Source: CBDDRG01 sp965232975 (GTDB lineage Bacteria > Pseudomonadota > Gammaproteobacteria > Pseudomonadales > Porticoccaceae). Taken from it: DNA of 12,292 nt. Below, one piece after another: positions 7,032-12,292 of the stretch. The notes beneath the pieces are model-generated. The model was given only the letters and a program-made list of their open reading frames with translations, ran no database searches and was not told where the DNA came from. A program made the translations under genes and the position numbers. The DNA lies in the NCBI GenBank assembly GCA_965232975.1, contig CBDDRG010000052.1, forward strand, positions 1-12,292, given 5' to 3'. The stretch's first letter is position 1. Each line of letters opens with the position of its first letter.

Positions 7032-9527
7032 CTAGCGCCCGCCCAGCACGCGGATTTCCAGCTGGCCGCGCTCCGGGTAGTTGGGGTCGCTGTCGAGGCG
7101 CGCGATCTCGTGACCCGCGAGCGGCAGCAGGCCGGCTGCGAGCTCGCCATTGGCGGGCTCGAACAGGCGTTGCAGCCGGCGTACCCGCGCGCACTCCACG
7201 CCGGCCACGGCCTGCGCGGTGGCGACGATATGGGACAGCCGCAGCGGCTCGCCAAAGGTCAGCCGATCGGCATGGAAGTAGCCCGGACCAGCGCCGGCCA
7301 GCACCCCGGCGCCGAACACGCGCAGCAGCTCCGCCTTGACGTGGCCGCGGTCGTAACCGGGCAGCACGCAGACTTCCAGGCCCAGATCGATGGGCACATG
7401 GACGGCCTCCTCCACATGCAGGTCGTGGCCCATGCGGCGATAGCGATGCAGGCTGCCGGCGACGCCGGCGAGCAGCGCCGCGGGCGCCGGCGCCTGGTTG
7501 AAGGCGTCGATCGCCACGTCGGCCTCGTACCAGCTGCCGGTCCACACCAGTTCCGCCGCCGCGCGCTGCACCCGCGGGTCGCGCTGCGCGAGCTCCGCAT
7601 AGTCGGCCGCGATCACCGCCCGCTCCAGGCGCTGGCGAAAGGCGCGGGGCGCATTCAGCTTGGCCTCGGCGATGGCTTCCGGCTCGGTGCCACCGCTGGC
7701 CGGCAGGGGGTTGCGCACGCTGAGGTCGATCCCGCTCAGCGTCGTGTTCTTCAGGACCAGCCGGGCGATGGCGGCGGCGCCGACGTTGCCGCTGCGGCCG
7801 CTGCCGACGCGGTAGTGGGCGGTAAAGCTGGCGCCGGCGCGCGGCGCACAGCCCAGTTCGCCATCGCCAAAGCGCAGGTGGCTGCGGCGCTCGTTGTCGG
7901 TCTCGACGACAAAGTGCGCGTCGTTCGGCCCGCTCGCGAACAGGTCGAGCCGCGGCTGCCAAAGGCCGCCGCCGTCGTCGGTGAGGCTGACCCGGGGCAG
8001 CGCGCGGCGCGGGTCCTGGGCGAGACTCGCGGCCGCCGCAACCGCGCCCGGCGCGGGCTCGCTCCAGGTCAGCGGCGCGCCCGCGAGGATCGGCGCATGG
8101 CGCCCGGCGCGCACCTGGACATCGGCCGGCTGATCGATGCACTCGCAGCAGGCGTCCGCGGCCACCGCCGGCATCGTGCCAAGTGGCTCCAGCGGCAGCG
8201 TGCGGCCGTGATCCACCAGCACCACGTTGCCGTGCGCAACCGCGATGTCGTCGAGCCAGGCGCAGGCGGGCGCGCCGCCGACGGCGGACAGGCACAGCGG
8301 AAACGGCAGCGCGTCGGCCTCGCACCAGGCGATGTCGACCAGGGGTGCCGGCAGCCTGTCGGCGCCGACCTCGACTGCAAACAGGGGGTCTGCGGCCGCG
8401 GTGACCGCGGTCAGCCGCACCGCGTGGCGCCGGCCCGGATCGGCGTCCGCCGCCAGTCCGGTGCGCGGGCCGCGCACCTCCTCGAAGATCAGCACATCGC
8501 CGACCTGCAACTGCAACGCGCGCCGGTCTGGCGCCAGCCAGGTATCGCGCAGCGTGGCCTGGGTCGCACCGCGGGCGAGACAGCATTCGCGCCGCCCCCA
8601 GGTGTAGAAGCAGATGCGGCTGTGGTGCGCCACCAGATGCAGCGTGGCGCCCGCCCCCAGCGGCTCGAAATACTCGTAGCTGGCGGGCGGCAGCGACGCC
8701 AGTTGCGCCGCGTTCAGCACTGTTTGCGGCAGCGCCAGCGCATCGTTGAAGCCGGTGATGAAGCCCACCTCGGCGGTCGGCAGCGCAATGTCCTGCGACA
8801 CCGCCACTGCCACCCAGGCGCGCGCATTGCAGCCTTCGTGCAGCACATAGTCGACCAGGCGGGCGTGGCGGCGCACCGAGATGCGCTGGCGCGCGGTGGC
8901 GAGATAGGCCTCGGTGGCGACTGCGTCCTGCTGGTAGCTGAGGTCGTCGCCGACATAGGCCAGCAGCTCGACCAGGGTCACGCCCAGATCGGGCACATGG
9001 CGCTCGCGCCAGTCCGGCATCAATACCGCGAGGCGGTCGAACAGCAGGCGGCGGAAGCTGGCGTAATCCTTGGCGAGGTAGTCGATTTCAGGCTCGACCA
9101 GCACCGGCGGCGGGCAGGCCGGGACGGGCTGGCAGTCGAGGTCGGACGGGCAATCGACCTTGAACGAGAACGCCACCGCCGCGTACTGCGGGTCGATATC
9201 GGCGACGCCGACCAGCGCCAGCCGGTAGCTGGAGAAATCGCCGTAGCGGTCGAGGCGCACCACCAGAAAATCGTCGCGGTCGGGCTCGGCCTCGACCTGC
9301 GGATCGACATCGAGAATGCGGATGCCGGTGACCCGCACGCCGCCCTCCAGTTGCAGATAGCGCGGCAGATCGGGCGCATCGACGCTGAACTCGGCGGGCA
9401 GCTTGCCGAGGAAATAGACATGAAGCGTGCGTTGATCGGCGCCGACCTCGACGTAGTCGAGGCCGTTGCGGCCGTTGAAGCGGCGCACCGCGTCGCGGCG
9501 CGGATCGCTGCGGCAGATGGTGGTCAT
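7032..9527 (-). CDS. Baseplate J-like wedge protein, first of two (831 aa)
   Basis: This is a large putative baseplate assembly protein related to gpJ/T4 gp6 and to Afp11-type eCIS proteins, one arm of the wedge heterodimer. After a variable N-terminal domain (about 1-145) comes a highly characteristic helical block, residues 149-230: LAKDYASFRRLLFDRL, then DLGVTLVELLAYVGDDLSYQ, then ATEAYLATARQRISVRRHAR. A beta-rich middle (about 240-540) follows. The baseplate-J core at about 553-600 has LRFGDGELGCAPRAG, YRVGSGRSGNVG and VRNPLPASGG, then a C-terminal domain with PIDLGLEVCVLPGY. The start ATG is supported by AGGAGA 7 bases upstream, overlapping the preceding TAG. It is paralogous to the next gene. 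Cysteines are numerous for a cytoplasmic baseplate protein (for example CCEC near 460). The gap downstream (to 6921) is the longest in the window and contains a hairpin. Confidence 0.9.
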   Translation of the reverse strand: MTTICRSDPRRDAVRRFNGRNGLDYVEVGADQRTLHVYFLGKLPAEFSVDAPDLPRYLQLEGGVRVTGIRILDVDPQVEAEPDRDDFLVVRLDRYGDFSSYRLALVGVADIDPQYAAVAFSFKVDCPSDLDCQPVPACPPPVLVEPEIDYLAKDYASFRRLLFDRLAVLMPDWRERHVPDLGVTLVELLAYVGDDLSYQQDAVATEAYLATARQRISVRRHARLVDYVLHEGCNARAWVAVAVSQDIALPTAEVGFITGFNDALALPQTVLNAAQLASLPPASYEYFEPLGAGATLHLVAHHSRICFYTWGRRECCLARGATQATLRDTWLAPDRRALQLQVGDVLIFEEVRGPRTGLAADADPGRRHAVRLTAVTAAADPLFAVEVGADRLPAPLVDIAWCEADALPFPLCLSAVGGAPACAWLDDIAVAHGNVVLVDHGRTLPLEPLGTMPAVAADACCECIDQPADVQVRAGRHAPILAGAPLTWSEPAPGAVAAAASLAQDPRRALPRVSLTDDGGGLWQPRLDLFASGPNDAHFVVETDNERRSHLRFGDGELGCAPRAGASFTAHYRVGSGRSGNVGAAAIARLVLKNTTLSGIDLSVRNPLPASGGTEPEAIAEAKLNAPRAFRQRLERAVIAADYAELAQRDPRVQRAAAELVWTGSWYEADVAIDAFNQAPAPAALLAGVAGSLHRYRRMGHDLHVEEAVHVPIDLGLEVCVLPGYDRGHVKAELLRVFGAGVLAGAGPGYFHADRLTFGEPLRLSHIVATAQAVAGVECARVRRLQRLFEPANGELAAGLLPLAGHEIARLDSDPNYPERGQLEIRVLGGR

Positions 9528-9534
9528 GCGGCGT

Positions 9535-9540
9535 TCTCCT
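9535..9540 (-). promoter_or_regulatory. Ribosome binding site overlapping the gp25 stop codon
   Basis: AGGAGA, 7 bases before the ATG at 9527, shares two bases with the TAG stop (9541-9539) of the gp25-like gene. Terminating ribosomes are therefore placed on the start of the baseplate-J-type gene, indicating translational coupling. Confidence 0.8.
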
Positions 9541-9898
9541 AAACCCTGCGCGTGAAGGTCGCGGTTTGTGGCTCCTGGGTACGGCGCAGCAGATACGCCA
9601 ACTCCACACGCAGCTCGGCATCGATGGCGGCCACTTTCAACTCCCGCACCTCGATGACATCGCCGAGCCAGCGCTGCAGCGCCGCCTGCACCGTGAACTG
9701 CACGGTCGCGGCAAGCTCCGGGCTGTTGGGCGCAAAGATCAGTTGCAGCAGCCCGCTGCCAAAATCCGGCCGGTTCACGCGCTCGCCCGGATTGGTGAAG
9801 ATCAACTGCTCGATCAGGTCGCGGACGTGGTCGGCTTCAGCGGTCAGCGCGGCGCGGCCGCGGCTGTCGAGGTGAAACGGAAAATCCAGATTGATCAT
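9539..9898 (-). CDS. gpW/gp25-family baseplate wedge protein (119 aa)
   Basis: This is a T4 gp25-like wedge protein, the conserved lysozyme-like-named but non-enzymatic component that joins the baseplate wedges to the first sheath ring in contractile tails, T6SS (TssE) and eCIS. The diagnostic block runs from about residue 24 to 56: DHVRDLIEQLIFTNPGER, followed by VNRPDFGSGLLQLIFAPNS. This contains the family's hydrophobic helix, the PGER turn and the PDFGxGL motif. The C-terminal part (AALQRWLGDVIEVRELKV, then LRVELAYLLRRTQEPQTA) matches the remaining strands. The length is normal for the family. GGAGAG sits 5 bases before the ATG, a strong ribosome binding site. Its TAG stop is overlapped by the ribosome binding site of the following wedge gene, so the two are probably co-translated. 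Confidence 0.93.
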   Translation of the reverse strand: MINLDFPFHLDSRGRAALTAEADHVRDLIEQLIFTNPGERVNRPDFGSGLLQLIFAPNSPELAATVQFTVQAALQRWLGDVIEVRELKVAAIDAELRVELAYLLRRTQEPQTATFTRRV

Positions 9899-9903
9899 GG
9901 CGG

Positions 9904-9909
9904 CTCTCC
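9904..9909 (-). promoter_or_regulatory. Ribosome binding site of the gp25-like gene
   Basis: GGAGAG lies 5 bases before the ATG at 9898, within the 37-base gap after the tip-protein stop. It is among the strongest sites in the window, consistent with a wedge protein needed in several copies per particle. Confidence 0.7.
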
Positions 9910-9935
9910 GGCCTGCTGAGTTGGCATCTTTGGCA

Positions 9936-10283
9936 TCACATCGCGAGCACGCGGGGCTGCACCGCGGCGACTGTGGGCGGGCCCTGCGGAATCTGCTCCG
10001 GGCTCTGGCACAGGCCCGGCCCCGCCCCCGGCGCCGGCTGCAACAGCGCGGGCGCGCCGGCGACGAGCACGCGCGTCGCCGGCATCAGCCACTTGATCGT
10101 CACACAGGGCTGCGGCTTGCCATTGGGCAGCGTGAACGGACAGCCGGCCACCAGAATCATGCCGGCCAGCGTGGCCACCGGCTGCCCGCTGACCAGCACC
10201 CGCGGTTGCGCCGGTGGCAGCTGCGCCGGCGCGCCGTGGGTGCAGGTCATGGCGGCATTGGTGTGGAGCAGGAATCCGGGCAT
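9936..10283 (-). CDS. PAAR-like spike-tip protein, Cys-containing (115 aa)
   Basis: This small Gly/Pro/Ala-rich protein belongs to a family beginning MPGFLLH that is repeatedly found between the spike and gp25 genes of tail-like clusters. By position and composition it is probably the sharpened tip of the spike, a PAAR-like role. Its Cys and His residues are H7, C14, H16 (in MTCTHG), C48 (GCPF), C60 (PCVT) and C92, which could bind a metal as PAAR tips do. It shows internal near-repeats, PRVLVSGQPV near residue 27 and TRVLVAGAPA near 70, with a final PRVLAM at the end, suggesting a repeated beta-hairpin architecture. There is no clear canonical PAAR motif, so a membrane-like or OB partner role cannot be excluded. 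A purine-rich GAGAG overlapping the previous stop lies 7 bases before the ATG. The gap to the OB-fold gene is 10 bases. Confidence 0.78.
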   Translation of the reverse strand: MPGFLLHTNAAMTCTHGAPAQLPPAQPRVLVSGQPVATLAGMILVAGCPFTLPNGKPQPCVTIKWLMPATRVLVAGAPALLQPAPGAGPGLCQSPEQIPQGPPTVAAVQPRVLAM

Positions 10284-10293
10284 GGCGGTTCTC

Positions 10294-10833
10294 TCAAGTG
10301 ATGGTCAGCGCGCCCAGATTGAAGTCGATGACCGGCCCGACCAGCGTGATGGTCGCGCCTTTGCCATTGCTGAGGTAAATGCCCGAATCGTTGACGACGA
10401 TCATCGCGCCGGTGGTGCTCTTGAGCATGACGCCGCCGGTCACCGGCGTCGGCGGCAGATCGCTGATCATGACCAGGTTCTGCAACAGCGACTGGATGGC
10501 GATATTGGGGTCGGCCGGGTTGCCGGCGAGCGCCAGCGGCGGCACGTCGGCCATCACCCCGAAGCGGCAGCCCATCCACACCGGTTTGTTGGCGTTGCCA
10601 TGCTCGAACATGACCCACACGCCGGTGCCGATCGGCGGCACCATGTACACGCCCATCGGCGGGCCGGTCGGCCCCGCCAGCGGCGTGCAGGGCTCGGCCC
10701 AGCTCGACGGCGAGTAGCTCAACACATCGGGCACCGCGAGCTGCAAGCGTCCGCGCATTTCCGGATCGACGTTGAAGGTCACGGTGCCGCGGTAGAGCCC
10801 CGGAAATTGGTCCGTTCTGGCCGCTGTCGTCAT
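10294..10833 (-). CDS. gp5/gpV-like baseplate spike protein with OB fold (179 aa)
   Basis: This is likely the central puncturing spike, the OB-fold plus beta-prism part of a gp5/VgrG-type protein. Residues about 10-95 show the OB-fold pattern: LYRGTVTFNVDPEMRGRLQL, then VPPIGTGVWVMFEHGN, then NKPVWMGCRFG. This matches the phage baseplate assembly protein V pattern (GRL, VGDxVxVxF, PVxxG). The C-terminal part alternates polar and hydrophobic residues (VMLKSTTGAMIVVND, then GIYLSNGKGATITLVG), consistent with a short beta-helical needle like that of gp5 or VgrG. At 179 residues the needle is short, and no lysozyme domain such as that of T4 gp5 is present. Its ATG overlaps the stop of the gpD-like gene (ATGA), so translation is probably coupled and the two likely form one hub-spike complex. 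No effector extension is visible at the C terminus. Confidence 0.88.
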   Translation of the reverse strand: MTTAARTDQFPGLYRGTVTFNVDPEMRGRLQLAVPDVLSYSPSSWAEPCTPLAGPTGPPMGVYMVPPIGTGVWVMFEHGNANKPVWMGCRFGVMADVPPLALAGNPADPNIAIQSLLQNLVMISDLPPTPVTGGVMLKSTTGAMIVVNDSGIYLSNGKGATITLVGPVIDFNLGALTIT

Positions 10834-11957
10834 ACCGGAACCCTGGGTGTATTCGCGATCAGACCGTCGCGGCTGAGCTGGAAGCTCTGCTTGTATTCGC
10901 CGCGCCGGATGTTGTGCGTGACGCTGTCGACGTAGTACAGGCCGTCATAGGCGAGGCCCGCACCGCGCACGCCGACCAGCATGCGCGCGCGCAGGACATG
11001 GCCGTAGCGCACCACGTCGAGCGAGCCCGCTACCGTGATCGCGTTGGCCGCGCCCTTCATCAGACGGCCGACGATCTGCTTGAGCACCTCCGGCACGGTC
11101 TTGTCGGCGACATTGCGCGCGAAGTTGACCTTGGCCGGCGCCGTCGGGCGCAAGCCCAGCGGCGGCTGAAATACGCTGACGTTGGGGATCGGCAGCGGAA
11201 TCGGAATCTTCTTCGTGATCGGGTCGAGCACGGTCACCACCATCACCTCCTTGGCCAGGCCGTCGAGCGCGAAGCTCAGCGACTCCACGTTGGTGTGCGC
11301 GTCCATATTGATGCTCAGCGCCGGCTGCGGCACCGGGATGCGAATGTTGGGGCCGAAGTAGGCGATGCTCTGGCCCGGCAGCGGACCGGGTTCCAGGTAG
11401 AACACATAGCCGTTGAGGTCGGCCAGCGCCTTGATGTGCTGGAGGTCGGTGGACGTCTGCGAATCCCAGCCCTCGGTCGGTATCTTCAGCGCGTCGAAGA
11501 TCGACGGCAGCACCAGCGGCACCACGCCGAACGCGGCGTAGGGCGCCAGCACCGTGTACAACTGCAGGGTGTCGTTCATGGCCGGAAACGGGCGCTTGAT
11601 CTCGACCACGTCCATCAGCACGCTCAGGTCCTCACCGGTGATGGTCAGCGTGGACTGGCCCGGCTCGCTGCTGGGCGCCATTTCCTGGCGCGTGACGATG
11701 CCGTCCATGATCACCTGCGGCAGGCCGCCGAGCGTCACCGCCACGATCACGCGCGTGGTGATGGGGTCAAAGTAGCCGGCCGGCAGCAGCGTCTTCAGCA
11801 GCGGCGAATCCTTGGCCAGCGTAAAGGCGAGCTGGAAGCCGCTGCGCTCGCCGCCGCTGGTCACCTGCACGCTGGTCAGCGCGGCCATGACCGACGGCGG
11901 CGCCGGCAGCGGCACCGCGGGGCCGATCATCAACGTCAGGTGGATGCCCTTGACCAC
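10830..11957 (-). CDS. Phage late-control gpD / gp27-like spike-base protein (375 aa, GTG start)
   Basis: This is the gpD-type protein, equivalent to the gp27-like N-terminal half of VgrG, which forms the trimeric platform between inner tube and spike. The open frame extends to 12083, but that part overlaps the LysM gene and is Arg/Pro/Gly junk. I chose GTG at 11957 because AGGA lies 6 bases upstream and because MVKGIHLTLMIGP starts the family-like sequence. Visible features are RSGFQLAFTLAKDSPLL near residue 40, VTLGGLPQVIMDGIVTRQEM near 75-92, STLTITGEDLSVLMD near 105, an LQHIKALADLNGYVFYL block near 175, and a C-terminal YYVDSVTHNIRRGEYKQSF block. The last two are typical of gpD proteins. 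It ends with an ATGA overlap with the next gene. The OB-fold spike domain is absent here and supplied by that neighbour, unlike T6SS VgrG where both are fused. Confidence 0.88.
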   Translation of the reverse strand: MVKGIHLTLMIGPAVPLPAPPSVMAALTSVQVTSGGERSGFQLAFTLAKDSPLLKTLLPAGYFDPITTRVIVAVTLGGLPQVIMDGIVTRQEMAPSSEPGQSTLTITGEDLSVLMDVVEIKRPFPAMNDTLQLYTVLAPYAAFGVVPLVLPSIFDALKIPTEGWDSQTSTDLQHIKALADLNGYVFYLEPGPLPGQSIAYFGPNIRIPVPQPALSINMDAHTNVESLSFALDGLAKEVMVVTVLDPITKKIPIPLPIPNVSVFQPPLGLRPTAPAKVNFARNVADKTVPEVLKQIVGRLMKGAANAITVAGSLDVVRYGHVLRARMLVGVRGAGLAYDGLYYVDSVTHNIRRGEYKQSFQLSRDGLIANTPRVPV

Positions 11958-11959
11958 GT

Positions 11960-12292
11960 TCAGTCCTGCGCCGCCGAGGGCGGGGCCGGAAACCCCGCCG
12001 GCAAGGTGATGCGCAGGCGGCGCCCGACGCGGGCGGTGAGCGCGGCCGGTTGCATCACGCCATTGGCGTCCGCCAGCCGCCACCAGGCCTCGGCGTCGCC
12101 GAGCTCGGCGTGGGCGATGGTGTCCGGGCGCTCCTGGTCACTCACCACATGCTCGTGCAGCAGCGCGAAACTCGCCGGATCGGGCAGCAGGCGGCGGCGC
12201 AGATAGGCCTGCACGCGGCCGTCGGCGTCGGTGCGGGTCGCAATCTCGACGCCGTGGTAGCGGCTGGTGGGTGGAAAGTTGTATTGGCTCAT
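11960..12292 (-). CDS. LysM-domain tail/baseplate hub protein (110 aa)
   Basis: This small protein probably helps connect the inner tube to the spike or baseplate hub of the particle. Its ATG is the very last codon of the window, so the ribosome binding site cannot be seen. The opening MSQYNFPPTSRYHGVE looks like a natural N terminus for eCIS-associated LysM proteins. After a short N-terminal segment containing YLRRRLLPDP there is a LysM-like stretch at about residues 45-97, including HVVSDQERPDTIAHAELGD, then WWRLADANGV, and ending RVGRRLRITLP. That is the usual layout of the LysM proteins that precede gpD-like genes in tail-like clusters. It ends in TGA two bases before the GTG of the next gene, so the two are probably translationally coupled. 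No signal peptide is seen, which fits an assembled cytoplasmic structural protein rather than a wall-binding enzyme. The family call is firm; the exact position in the particle is inferred. Confidence 0.88.
   Translation of the reverse strand: MSQYNFPPTSRYHGVEIATRTDADGRVQAYLRRRLLPDPASFALLHEHVVSDQERPDTIAHAELGDAEAWWRLADANGVMQPAALTARVGRRLRITLPAGFPAPPSAAQD
11964..11967 (-). promoter_or_regulatory. Ribosome binding site supporting a GTG start
   Basis: AGGA lies at the 3' end of the LysM gene, 6 bases before GTG at 11957. It supports this GTG as the start of the gpD-like gene rather than the longer open frame to 12083. Confidence 0.65.

Noticed and set aside
6669..9542. Plus-strand open frame of 957 codons
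   Set aside because: It lies antisense to the 831-aa baseplate-J-type gene and the start of the next one. Its product is low-complexity Arg/Ala/Gln/Val-rich with no recognisable motif, while the minus strand has family motifs and ribosome binding sites. It is a GC-rich shadow.
11958..12083. N-terminal extension of the gpD-like frame up to ATG at 12083
   Set aside because: It overlaps the LysM gene, reads as Arg/Pro/Gly-rich sequence with no similarity to the family, and a GTG with AGGA upstream explains the true start.
1..12292. CRISPR array, tRNA, attachment site or insertion sequence
   Set aside because: I saw no regularly spaced repeats, tRNA cloverleaf, terminal inverted repeats or transposase motifs in the window.

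Overview
The window is a compact stretch of a single minus-strand gene cluster encoding the baseplate, spike and tail-end proteins of a contractile phage-tail-like particle. It is most plausibly an extracellular contractile injection system (eCIS, Afp/PVC-like) or a related tail-like device. The DNA is very GC-rich by eye, all nine genes point the same way with gaps of 0 to about 110 bases, and several starts carry clear Shine-Dalgarno sequences. This fits a high-GC bacterium, perhaps a pseudomonadote, but I cannot name the organism. No integrase, tRNA, insertion sequence or lysis gene is visible, so nothing marks it as an intact prophage.

Layout in the direction of transcription, right to left: a LysM-type hub protein (12292-11960); a gpD/gp27-like spike-base protein with a GTG start (11957-10830); a gp5/gpV-like OB-fold spike (10833-10294); a small Cys-containing PAAR-like tip protein (10283-9936); a gp25-like wedge protein (9898-9539); two divergent baseplate-J-type wedge proteins (9527-7032 and 6921-3739); a tail-protein-I-like protein with a predicted beta-helical, Cys-rich C-terminal half (3722-1467); and a DUF6519 protein (1434-1) cut off by the left edge. 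The last gene is easily missed because its stop lies outside the window.

The expected roles in the particle are as follows. The LysM and gpD-like proteins form the central hub on the inner tube, the OB-fold protein and PAAR-like tip form the puncturing spike, and gp25 with the two J-type proteins forms the wedges that anchor the sheath. The tail-I-like and DUF6519 proteins sit at the periphery. Sheath, inner tube, tape measure, AAA+ ATPase and effector genes are absent here and would be expected beyond one or both edges.

The only sizeable non-coding gap (6922-7031) lies between the two baseplate-J-type genes. It holds a striking 15-bp hairpin whose one imperfect pair is a G-U wobble only in the operon-sense RNA. 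Other points of interest are an in-frame Asp/Gly-coding microsatellite in the larger J-type protein, a Cys cluster at its N terminus, and an unusual tip protein. The large open frames on the plus strand are antisense shadows produced by GC-rich codon use.
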